In this document: positions 47,400 through 57,537 of the stretch, in pieces
How positions within the stretch are numbered: position 1 is the first letter of the stretch
How the letters are laid out: the number at the start of each line of letters is the position of its first letter
Assembly: GCA_010094045.1 (NCBI GenBank)
Contig: ML986665.1
Span: 151,255-208,791 of the forward strand
DNA length: 57,537 bases
Direction of reading: 5' to 3'
Origin: Lojkania enalia
Lineage: Eukaryota; Ascomycota; Dothideomycetes; Pleosporales
Position numbers and translations under genes: made by a program
The notes under the pieces: generated by a model
What the model was told of the DNA's origin: nothing
Seen by the model: only the letters and a program-made list of their open reading frames with translations
The model's database searches: none

Positions 47400-50300
47400 T
47401 AAAACTCCTTTAGCTTTATAGTATAGTTGGTTAAGTTCTATACTAGTTCCTATAAACTTTTCTCCTATAGGTATCCTTTCTACTTTACTAGATATTTCTA
47501 CTATCGTCTAAACTACTTTCTTACTAGTATATATTCTACTTTATATTCCTATTCTAGTTCTATATTAATAGTTTCTTATATTAGTATATTATCTAGTACT
47601 AGTTCTAGTTTTAACTTATAAAATACTGGATATATCTTTATATTACGTAGTAGCTTTAATTTAAAATTTATAGGTTTAATCTATTCTTTAATTAGAAATA
47701 GTTCTATCCTCTTATAATCTAGCTTTTTTATAGGTCTCTTAGTCTTTAAGTTTTTTATTAATAGGAAAACTTTACCCCCCTTTTTAAAGATTAGTCCCTT
47801 AATCCTTAATTTATTAGCCTATTCTACTATTTTAAGGTTTCTTAATTAGATCTTTTCCTTAAGCTAATCATAGATTTCCTTTATTTCTTTAGCTTTCTAG
47901 TCTACTAGTAAAACTGGAGATTCTTTCTTATTCTATTTCTAATATATAATAGTTTTCTATCTATAGTTAGCTTTAAAAAGTATAGTTCCTATAGTACTTT
48001 AGGTTATTCTATTATAGGCTATCTATACTATAGGTAATAATTTAACCTAATTATTCTATTATTTATTAATATATATTCTTAAATACGTTTCTAAGTTTTA
48101 GTTAACTTATTCTGTCTAACTATCTATTTATAGGTAGAAGCTAGTTAATATCTATTATTAGATTCCTATCTTTTTTATCTATCCCTACTAGTATTTAGAT
48201 ATAAATAACTTATCTCTATCTAAGATAATATATCTTAGAATTTAATATTCTGTAAATATTATATATAATAGTTTATATACTAGTTTAGGTACTATTATTA
48301 TTTCTAATACTAGTCTAAAGTATATATACTTTATTAGTTAATCTACTATATTTATAATTATATTATATCTTCTCTTTAACTTTAGTTCTATTAACTCTAG
48401 TAATTTAGTTATAAAGTTAATTATAATCTACTCCTATAGTCCTTTAGGTATTTCTAATAACTATAAGAATTTATAAGACTTATATCTTATAGCCTTATTT
48501 TTTCTACATTCTAAATACTTGTAGAATATATCTTATACTTCTCTTCTTATATTAGTAAGAATAAAGTTCTTCCTTAGCTTTTACTCTATTTCTACTTCTT
48601 TTAGGTATCTCTATTCTAGCAATTTATATACTTCTTTTATTATCTACTATTATATATGCGGGTATATATATAGTTGTTTCTAAGTTGCATTTTTAGCTGC
48701 TTTTACTTCTTTACTGTTTATTAGATATTACTCTACTATCTATATATCCCTTAGCTTTTACTACTAAGTTTACTCTAGTATAGTTAGTCTTATAACTTAA
48801 GTAACCTATAATTAGTTGTATATAAAGAATCTATCTAATTCCTATTTTAGGATCGTATCTTTTTTATACCTTTCTTTAGTTATATAGTTAGCTTTATAAC
48901 TTAGTATATCTATAGCTGCGTTTTCTAACCCTTTCTAGTATATTATTTTAAAGTTGTAGTCTACTAGTTATTCTACCTATTATATTTATCTTTCTATAAG
49001 TTTTTTTATTATTATAAAGTATATAAGGTTTTTATAGTCTATCTAGACTTTAAATAGGTATTTAGTTCTTACTAAGTATACTCGCTATTCTCTTAACACC
49101 TTAACTATTACTAATAGTTCTTTATCGTGTATATCGTAGTTAAGTTCCTCTAGTTTTATTTTTCTTAAAAAGTAGGCTTATAGCCTCTACTTTCTATCTT
49201 TATTTTACTAGCTTAAGTAAGCACCTATTATTTTATCTGAAGTATTAGTTTCCACTCGAAATTACTTTTCTAAATCTAATATCCTTAGTATTAATACTAA
49301 GATAAAGCAGGCTTTTAGTTCTTTAAAGGCTTTTTACTACGCTTTTTACTACTTAAACTCCTTTTCTTTCTTAGTAATCTCTATTAAGGGTACTACTACT
49401 CTAGAGTACCCGCTTATAAATTTTCTATAGAAATTCGTAAAGTCTAAGAATAATTAGACTTATTTAACTAAAGTAGATACTAGCTATTCTAGTATTACTT
49501 TAACCTTTTCTTATTCTATCTTAATACTGTTTCTAGATAACTGGAATCCTAAGAACTCTATTCCTATTTTATAAAACTCGCATTTTTCTAGGACTATAAG
49601 TATCTTATACTTCTATAGTTTCGCTAATACTTTTCTAATATATTCTTTATACTCTCTTAGTAATCTATTTATATAGACTAGAATATTATCTAAGTATTTC
49701 TTTAACGCGTTATTTATAACTACTTAGAAAGTTGCTAGTATATTTATAAGTCCGAATAGTATTATTAGGTATTTAAAGAGACCTTCTCTTATTTTAAATA
49801 CCGTTTTCTATTTATAGCCCTCCTTTATCTAAATTTAGTAGTATCCTTCTCTTATATTAAACTTTATAAACTACTTAGCTTCTTATAACTAATTTATAAG
49901 TTCTATTATCTTAGATAATAGGTATCTATTTTTCTTAGTTATATTATTTAGTTGCCTATAGTTTACGTATAACCTTAGTTTACCGTTTTTCTTAGATACG
50001 AATAGTATTAGTAATACTATTTTACTCTAGTTTAGTTATATATACCCTCTTACCAAATTCTTTTAGATATACCTTTTAAGTTCTTCCCTTTATTCTTAGT
50101 TTAAGTTATATATTAAACTAAGTTTTAGTTTCTTTTTATCTTTAATAATAATCTTATAGTCGTATTTTTTATATTTAGATAATCCTCTATTCTCTACTTC
50201 TTTATATAGTCCTATAAATTCGCTATAATCCTCTTAGATTTCTTAAAATATACTATTATCTTATAGTTCCTTATATACTTTTTAAACTACAATAATACTT

Positions 50301-51100
50301 AACATCTATTTTATCTTCTTAAAATATTTAGCTATTATAGCTGCTAATACTCTCTATATTAACTATAGACCTAAAGGATATCTTGCCCTATACTATCCTA
50401 CTACCCGTTCTATCTTAGATTAGCTCTATAACCTATAAACTATTCCTTACTACTAATCTACTCTAGAATTATATTTAGTTAGCTAGTTTATACCTAGTAA
50501 TATATTAAATTTTCCTAGGTTTATAATATCGATACTCTTTATATTAGTATATTCTATAATATTAAGCGCTCGCTTCTTAGTTTCTATTAGTATAACTCCT
50601 CTACTATAGTCTATTAGCTTATTATCTACTAGATATATTATATAAGGTACTACTTTTTCTCTCTACTCTATATTATTCTTATAAACTTATTACGCCGATA
50701 TAAACGTATCTAAAACTCTACTATTAAGTAGTACTTTAAACTTCCTCCTGTTAAACTCTACTTAGAGTACTATATATAAAGGTATTATATTAATAACCCT
50801 TCTAACAGCTTTTCTACTCAGTTCCTTAGTATAACTATCGCTTTAGAGGCTACTTAGTTTTTTAACTAAAATGGGAAGAACTCTACCTTCTTCTTCTTTT
50901 CTCTATATAGTAGATATCTATCTATATTATATCTTATCTATAGTTTTTAGGCGTAAGTAGCCTTTATCTATTTACTATATATCTTATACTTCTATTCTAA
51001 AAAATACTATTACTATTTAATTAGTTAGTAATCTTTATCTAATCCTTACTATTTAAGTACTTTAAACGTTTTTTAATAGTACTAGTATTTAACTATATAT
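47400..51100 (-). pseudogene. Gypsy pol remnant with reverse transcriptase
   Basis: The minus strand reads GLINILATF*VVINNALKKY then LDNILVY (about 49740-49670), the Gypsy reverse transcriptase palm with YLDD changed to YLDN. It is followed by EFLGF-like and RNase H-like stretches towards 49.2 kb. Integrase should occupy 48.7-47.5 kb. The plus-strand open frame at 47427-47621 is a shadow in low-complexity AT-rich DNA. Confidence 0.78.
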
Positions 51101-51140
51101 TATTTCTAGCTTAAAGCTTTATATTTCTCTGAATAATATA

Positions 51141-51188
51141 TTCTACTATCGAAGCAGCTAAACTATTAAAGCGGCTACTTTTTCTTAG
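51141..51188 (+). repeat. left terminal inverted repeat of the pogo-type element
   Basis: 48 bp starting TTCTACTATCGAAGCAGC, inverted at 52912-52959 with two transition differences. Confidence 0.92.
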
Positions 51189-52911
51189 CGTAATAAATAC
51201 TATATATAAAAAGTTAATTTACTTAATACTAATAAGAGATTCTATATATAATATACTTTTATCTAATTTAGAATTTTCCCTACTATCCTTTTAGCACGTA
51301 TAAGTATTATGTCTAGTCTTACTACAGTTACTATAGTAGCATTAAACTAGTTGAGCTCTTTCTTAAGTATTAGTACCACGAGTCTTCTTAAAGGGCTAAG
51401 AATCTATAGATGCTTTAGCAGCTACGTATAAAGATTCCTCGCTATATAATACTATACTGCTATACTAAATATACTTTCTTTTATGCGTTTTACACTTAGT
51501 TATTTTCTTCTAATTACCTTTTAAGCTTAGAGTTATAAGCTTAAAGAAGCGTATTCTAATATAGTATTAACTTAGCACCTTTTATAAGCTATAAGAATCT
51601 TTCTTATACCTCTTTTAGTAATTATATAAAGGACTTTTATATAAGTATTAATTGTAACCCAAATTTATATATATTACTTAGAGTTTTAAACTACTAGAAG
51701 TCTTCTTATAAAAGTAGTTCTAGTAGGGTACGCAGTTATATATTAAAGTAATCTAATATAACCTATATATTTAGAGGAATAATTTCTATTACTTTAAAAG
51801 CTTTTCGATAGTTCTTAAATATAAATATATTAAAAAACGCGTTCTTAAAGGCTGGAAGGAAGCCTTTTTTATTAATATAGTAGATACGTCGGCGCGCTAA
51901 GTCTTATATACGCTATAAATATTTCAACTTTAATAGTAAGAAGTAAACTATATTAAGAGGCTAAAGTATATATAATAAATAAGAAGGTATATAAAGTATT
52001 AGGATTTTTTGTATAAGGTAGTAATCCTTAAATTCTTAGTTAAGGTAGCTTTTATAGCCGTCTAAAATAAGTAGTTTATATAACCCTATTTAACGTATCT
52101 TTATATACTTAAAACTAAATATATTATTTATCTAGCTGTTTTTAGAGACTAAAATTTTCTAATTATATAGTATACCTACTTCTTTATATTATATAGAGAT
52201 ATAGATACGTCCTTTATAGATAATAAATAGAAGAATTATATATATAGTAGTATAGATATTTTAGATAACTATAATCTACTTATAATTGTCTAGCTGTATA
52301 AGAGTAGGTTTTATATAATATTCTAAACCTATAACAATCTTTATAGTACTAATAATATCTATCTAAAAGCCTATTTTATTAAAGTTATAGATATTATTAT
52401 TATATATATTATATTTTACAATTATATCCTATATAAGCTTAAACTATATATTAATAATTTCTAGATTCTCTTATTTTATTTTATAATAATCCTTTACTCG
52501 ATTAAAGACTATTTTAAACTTATTTATATACGCTATAAATCGTTTAGGCTAATTCTTTCTTATAAGTATTTTACTATATACGCCTAATAGTTTATCTACT
52601 ATATCTACTATCTTATATAGTTGGGGCGTAAATCCTCGTAAATTAAGGTTAAGAATATATTATATAATTGTTTATTCTTCGGTTACTATAAGCTTCTAGT
52701 AATTTAGTTGTATATAAGGGCGAAACACGATTCTGTAAAGTTGAGTAGAGAGTTGTTAATATTATATATTAAAAGCTATAGTAGCGTGTTATACGCTCTT
52801 AAACTAGTCTAATTTATACACCTGTAAGGTAAGCTCAATTCTACCTTCTTATTAAATTAATAGAAGGTCGTATTATAGATTTATTATAGTTTGTATATAG
52901 TGTTTATAATA

Positions 52912-52959
52912 CTAAGAAAAAGTAGCTACTTTAATAGTTTAGCTGCTTCGATAGTAGAA
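52912..52959 (-). repeat. right terminal inverted repeat of the pogo-type element
   Basis: Reverse complement of 51141-51188 (46 of 48 bases). It is followed by TA. Confidence 0.92.
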
Positions 52960-53499
52960 TATATTATATATTATCTTTAGAATATTCTTTTCCTTTAGGT
53001 ATACTAGTTCCTATTATCTTATAAGCTGTAATATTAAGTTGTCCTCTAACATCTCTCTATATCTCTCTTACCTCTAAAACTACTTTTTTCAGCTCTTTAG
53101 CTTCTACAACGATTTTATTAAGCCGGTGTAAATATTCTATTTTAAGGTAAATTAGACTTCTATAAATCTAATAATACCTATTTTCTATATAATCCTCTAT
53201 CTTATTCTAAAATAGTAAGATTCTTAGTAATAATTATATATCTATTTTTAGCTATACTTCTAGCTTTATCTTAATACTCTTATATATTAAGTAATTGTTC
53301 TAGTAATAGCTAGCCCAATCTTTTTCGCAGCTGTTCTTATAGGGTAGTATATATTTTCCTTTTTTACCTTTTACCTATTTTATAGAGTAGCACTAGTATA
53401 TTTCCTATATATACTCGAATATTTCCTTATCTATAATTTTTCCTGCTAATTTAGCTGCAGCTTCTAATACGTTTTAGCTATTTTAGAACGTTGCTTCTT

Positions 53500-54735
53500 T
53501 AAATAGTACGTTCTAATATTTCTAGGAGTATAGCCTTACCTAATATATTTTATTATAGATCTAATACTTCTTTTACTTTATTCTTTCTAGGATTAATATA
53601 CTATTAAGCCTTAATATACCTAGTAGGTATTCTGTATATTTAATAACTACTACTACCCTTCTTAGCTGTAGCTAATAATTGCTTCCTTCTTTTACTAAAT
53701 AGTATATTCCGCATCTATTATCTATATAATATATTTAGTACTATATTAGTTATTAGTATCTATTAGTAGGTTGTATAGTTATTATTTAGACTTTCTTCTT
53801 TTTATTTAAATATTCTTTTATATAGTACCCTTTTTATCTATATAGAAGATACGCTCCCTTTTTAAGCCATTCTTTTTTAAGATTACTCATCCTTAATTAT
53901 TAGTAGTTCTTTCCCTTATCTTTTTCAACTTTTCTAAGGACTATTAGATTACTATCCTATAGTACCATCTTATTTTCCTTCTTAGTTAGTATAAATATTT
54001 ACGGCTAAGATTATTTCTCTATCTTCTACTTATATTAATAGTTGTTAATTCTAACCGCCAATTCGATTATTTCTAATAGCTTTATTAGCCTTACTTTTCT
54101 AGCTAGGTTATCTTTAACCTTATTCTTAAGCCCTTTATAGAAGATTCCTACTAATATACTATTATTCTATCCTAGTCTAGTACTAAATCTCTAGAACTCT
54201 ATAGTATAATCTATTACTCTCTTAGTCTAGATTAGCCTTAATAGTTTTCTTTATACTTTCTATTCTATATCTACTTCTCTAAAGACGTTTTAGACCTTAT
54301 TTTTAAATTCTTCCCAGCTCTTAAAGAGTTCGTCCGTAGATTCTCTAGTCTTCTTTATATTACTTCTATTCTCTAACTAATTAGTTATAAATAGCTCGGC
54401 CTATACTAGTAGTATCTCTTCTATATTTATTATTATAGCTAAGATCTTATCTTTATCTAGGAAAAAGGTCGTACTGTTAAACCTAAAGTATAGCTCTATT
54501 AATATAAGAAAAGGGTTAATATATTTATTTTTGCTATTAAACTTCTTTAGTAAAGCTATTTTAGTTTATACTTACTATTTAGCTTTAGCTAGGTTAGCTC
54601 TAGCTATAGCTAGCTTATATTATATCTATTTAATATAGGTCTCCTATTTCTATACTTTTTACGCTATAGCTTCCTCTAGGACTTATAGCCTTTAGGTTAT
54701 TATAACTTAACTTTATAATATAGTAGACATCTTTA
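53500..54735 (-). pseudogene. Gypsy gag remnant
   Basis: On the minus strand gag begins near ATG 54731-54729 (MSTIL*S*VI). It continues with a coiled-coil start (LEEAIA*KV*K*ETYIK), then LIELYFRFNSTTFFLDKDK, ELFKSWEEFKNKV*NVFREV and a capsid-like DYTIEF*RFSTRLG*NN near 54.15 kb. The pattern (W-x2-F about 50 residues before EF) is typical of Gypsy capsid. Stops are TAA/TAG. The next downstream unit (52959) is the pogo-type insertion. Confidence 0.78.
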
Positions 54736-54771
54736 AATAGTTTCTATTCTCTTAATATTAGATAGTTATTA

Positions 54772-55313
54772 TATTACTAACTTATATACTACTAATATAT
54801 ATAATAACCGCTATTATAGTTATATATATACTAGGGTCTTATTTATATTAGATTAGTTAGAGGTAGTAGCTTTAGTAAAGAGAGAGTAGTAGGATTACCT
54901 GGTTCTTTAAATATAACGAATATATTCTTAGAAGTCTAATATAGTAATAAGATAAATCTATAAGAATAACTATATAGGACTTAATCTTTTAAAGAGATCT
55001 TCTATCTTATATAGTTAGGTCTAAGACTGCTAAGCCTAGCTTATTAGATCTGTTAGGTCTATTAGATCCGTTCTACTATACCTAATACTTCTACTATTAT
55101 TATATATATAGGTTATACTATACCTTATTATCTAGCTAATTATCTCCCTAGTTCCTAAAGTCCTACTACTTACTATCCGATAATTAGTTTCTAATATACT
55201 TCTACCTATTATTACCTTGTTAGTCCTCGTCTAAGTCGACCTATATAGTAGCTAATATTAGATTAAGCTCTAACTATAGAAGTAGTGCCTCTTAGCATTC
55301 TATATTTATAATA
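54772..55313 (-). repeat. 5' LTR of the 9.3-kb Gypsy
   Basis: 542 bp, followed by TAGAT (55314-55318). Slightly less RIP-altered than its partner at 46027-46568. Confidence 0.92.
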
Positions 55314-56521
55314 TAGATAAGAATTAGGTTAAGAGATTTATAATATATATAAACAAGTTTAAAATAGTGTTTAATTAGGTAAAAGACTACTAGAGTATAT
55401 AGTAGAAGAATTCTCAGGCTATTAGTATATAGTTTAAACTTATTAAAAAGATAAAGGTTATATATAATATCTATAATAAGGATATATATAACTTTAATAA
55501 AACTAGCTTTTAAATAAGTATAATTAGGTTTATAAAAGCTGTTATAGGTTTAGAGAAATATATAAGACCTAATATTATATAGTTAGATAATTAGGAGTAG
55601 ACTACTATTATTTAAAGTATCTATATAGTAGGGTATATAATCCTACCTTTTATTATCTATAAAAGGTATATCTATAGCTCTACTTAATATAAAAAGATAT
55701 ATATACTATATAATTAGAAGCTTTTAGTATCTAAAAATAGCTAGACGAATAATATACTTAGTTTTAAGTAGTTAAAGTACTTTAATACTTATATAAAGGT
55801 GTATTAGATAGAGGTATATTAGTTACTAATTCTAGATAGCTATAAGAGTTACCTTAACTAGAATTTTAAGAACTACTATCTTCAGAATAAGATTCTTACC
55901 CTCTATATACTAGCCTATTTATTATATATCCTCTAGCTACTTAATATAGTTTACTTTAGGCTTTTAAAATAGAAGTACTCTTAACGTATATAAGACTTAG
56001 TATATTAGTATATCTTCTATATTAATAAGAAAGACTTTCTACTAGCTTTTAGAAACGCGTTTCTTAATATATTTATATATAATAACTATTAAAAAACCTT
56101 TAAAGTATTAGATCTAGTCTTTTTAAATATATTAGTAGTCTTTAAATACCTTAAAATATAATTATATATTCTACTAGAACTCTCTATACTATAAATATTA
56201 TAAGTATTAAAGAGTTTAAGTAATATATTTAAATTTTTATCTTAATTAAAGTTTATATAAGATTCTTTTAGCTTATTATTTAGAATAACTTAGAGCAGGT
56301 TTATATAGTTTATTAAAGGGGCTAAATTAATACTATACTAGAATACGCTTATAAACTCTTAGATTACTAAACTTAAAAAGTAAGTAGAGATACTAATTAA
56401 GTAAAAATCGTATAAGAGAAAGTAGATATAGTAGAATAGGACGATAAAATATAGTAAGGGATTAGTATAAGTAGCTACTAAAGCCTTTAGAGCGCTCTAG
56501 AGCTTAAAAAGAGCTTATTAT

Positions 56522-57537
56522 TATAATAATACGAAGAAATCGTTCTACGAAAAGCTTTATATATAACCTTATCCTAAAGCTTTTTACTTATCTTATTCTA
56601 CTCCTAGTTCCACCTCTTTTCCTATCTATATATAGTTATATACTCCCTTATAAGTAGCTTAGTAGTTCTTCTATATCCTTTTATATAAGATCTATAGATA
56701 TTAATAGAATTCTTAGGTCTCTAAACTCCTACGTACTTTTATATACCTCTAAGTAGATTTATATTATATTTAGATCTATTATCTTATCTATACTATTATA
56801 TTATATAAAAATACTTAATATTACTAGTAATAGCCTCTTTAATAATATTACATCGATTGTTTATTTAACTATATCTAAGTCTAAAATATACCCGATTTAG
56901 TTTAGATTATAATACTTATATACTATTATATTAAATTATTTAGTTATCTAGATAAAATCTTAGAGATTTTTTATTAACTAAAGCCTTTAGGTTTAAAACT
57001 TCCTATTCTCTACAATTAGAATTGCCTTTAGAAAAGCTATGTAGAGTACGCCTAGGTAGAAACTTAGAGACTATTAATAACCTATTAGAATTAGAGGTAA
57101 CCGCTAATATCTAACTATAATTTACCTTCTAATTCCTATACTAGAATTAATATACGCGTAAGTTATAGTAAGAGTAAACTTCTATTTATACGTGTAGAAC
57201 AACTGTTACCTCTTATAGGAGGCTCTATAATAGGCGGACCCCTCTCTATAGGGCCTATAATAAAGAATCTATCTAATTTAGAGGGAAATTAAAGTAAACT
57301 AACCCTTAAAGAATAAATCGCAATTTTATAAGAGGAGATTATATACTTAATATAATAGAGAACTATTAGTTTTAATTAACCTCTATAAACTACTAAATCA
57401 GTACTAATAATACGTTAAGAAACTTTTACAACTCCCCTAGTAAGAAACTTTTTAGCTACCTTTAAGCCCCCTTAAGCCTACTTTACTAAACGTATACTTA
57501 AGATTAAAAGTCTTATAGATAGTAGCAAACCTATATT
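56522..57537 (+). mobile_element. second copy of the 7-kb Gypsy family, inverted, cut by window end
   Basis: 56522-56800 is a 279-bp LTR in the opposite orientation to those at 35-42 kb, and 56801-57537 continues into the gag side. The whole 1016 bp aligns with the reverse complement of 41043-42058 with no net gap, so this is the 5' end of a plus-strand copy. It inserted into the C-terminal region of the Fot1/pogo transposase, directly after 56521. The right part and its target duplication lie beyond the window. Confidence 0.9.

Larger units (their letters stand above)
51141..52959 (-). mobile_element. Fot1/pogo-type DNA transposon with terminal inverted repeats
   Basis: The terminal inverted repeats 51141-51188 and 52912-52959 match at 46 of 48 bases, both differences being transitions, with weaker similarity to about 70 bp. 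A TA dinucleotide flanks each side (51139-51140 and 52960-52961), the usual target for this superfamily. The minus-strand transposase carries IYNFNKIGF*IDI (near 52380), LILDSYKSYLN*EFKDYY, KILILYIPSYLL*IL*PLN and LKYLQRIQDLARRRIYYINK. Near 51310 a zinc-knuckle-like CSKTRHNTYTC ends the protein. It inserted between gag and pol of the Gypsy element. Size 1819 bp. Confidence 0.9.
46027..55313 (-). mobile_element. Gypsy retrotransposon, 542-bp LTRs, 9.3 kb
   Basis: The LTRs are 46027-46568 and 54772-55313, equal in length. The target duplication TAGAT is at 46022-46026 and 55314-55318. A pyrimidine-rich start after the left LTR (CCTACTTCTCTCTC) is a minus-strand polypurine tract. Gag starts just inside the right LTR, so the element runs right to left. 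It contains a pogo-type transposon (51141-52959), which lengthens it from about 7.5 kb to 9.3 kb. All coding parts are RIP-damaged. Confidence 0.93.
45100..56521 (+). mobile_element. Fot1/pogo transposon interrupted by later insertions
   Basis: The transposase is in plus-strand pieces: about 45100-45471 (IENQ-like region, YIYNLDL*GF), 46012-46026, and 55319-56521. Deleting the solo LTR (45472-46006) and the Gypsy element (46027-55313), with one copy of each target duplication, gives one continuous frame: LVDKN*VKRF, FN*VKDY*SI, DIYNFNKTSF*I, IILPFIIYKRYIY, LILDSYKSYLN, KILTLYILAYLLYIL*LLN and a coiled C-terminus. These are the motifs of pogo DDE transposases. On the right it is cut at 56521 by another LTR element. 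Both ends lie outside the recognised sequence. Confidence 0.82.

Noticed and set aside
47427..47621. Plus-strand open frame of 64 codons rich in Tyr, Ser and Phe
   Set aside because: Low-complexity product of TA-rich RIP sequence inside a minus-strand Gypsy pol; no motif.
22530..57537. CRISPR-like or tandem spacer arrays in the AT-rich block
   Set aside because: Recurrent short TA-rich words come from RIP composition; no regular spacing of identical repeats was found.

Overview
The window looks like an accessory or subtelomere-type stretch of a filamentous ascomycete (Pezizomycotina) chromosome. Evidence: HET-domain genes, introns of 50-55 nt with fungal-type splice signals, and massive repeat-induced point mutation (RIP). 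No tools were run; translations and repeat boundaries were worked out by eye.

Layout. (1) 1-10000 has ordinary composition. It holds one HET-domain gene that appears intact (681-2844, minus, one intron), a broken SNM1/Artemis-type nuclease gene (3477-5585, plus), and a second HET-domain gene (about 6926-8820, minus) destroyed by some 17 TAA/TAG stops and a mutated splice donor. (2) 10001-20913 is a Ty1/Copia element on the minus strand: 171-bp LTRs, ATATG target duplication, and a primer site matching the anticodon arm of initiator tRNA-Met. It carries a complete nested Gypsy element (13287-18790, 202-bp LTRs, TAGTC duplication). (3) 20919-22477 is an island of host-like DNA with the RIP-killed remains of a small secreted protein gene (22031-22477). 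(4) 22500-57537 is very AT-rich, TA-rich DNA, almost without CA/TG. It is a pile of nested, RIP-degraded elements: a chromodomain-bearing ORF of unknown class, a plus-strand Copia split by a Fot1/pogo transposon, a 7.0-kb chromodomain Gypsy (35054-42058) with a solo LTR inside it, a possible membrane-protein gene remnant, and a Fot1/pogo transposon interrupted three times: by a solo LTR, by a 9.3-kb Gypsy (46027-55313) that itself contains another pogo-like element (51141-52959), and by a second copy of the 7-kb Gypsy family that runs off the end.

How it fits together. Target-site duplications let most insertions be ordered. RIP explains nearly all stops (CAA/CAG/TGG to TAA/TAG) in the transposons, in the second HET gene and in the secreted-protein gene, which suggests RIP leaked from the repeats into neighbouring genes. 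The nuclease gene is different: it carries frameshifts plus TGA and TAG stops, so it decayed by ordinary mutation. Apart from transposon relics, the only gene I would call functional is the first HET gene. Boundaries given as round numbers are approximate.
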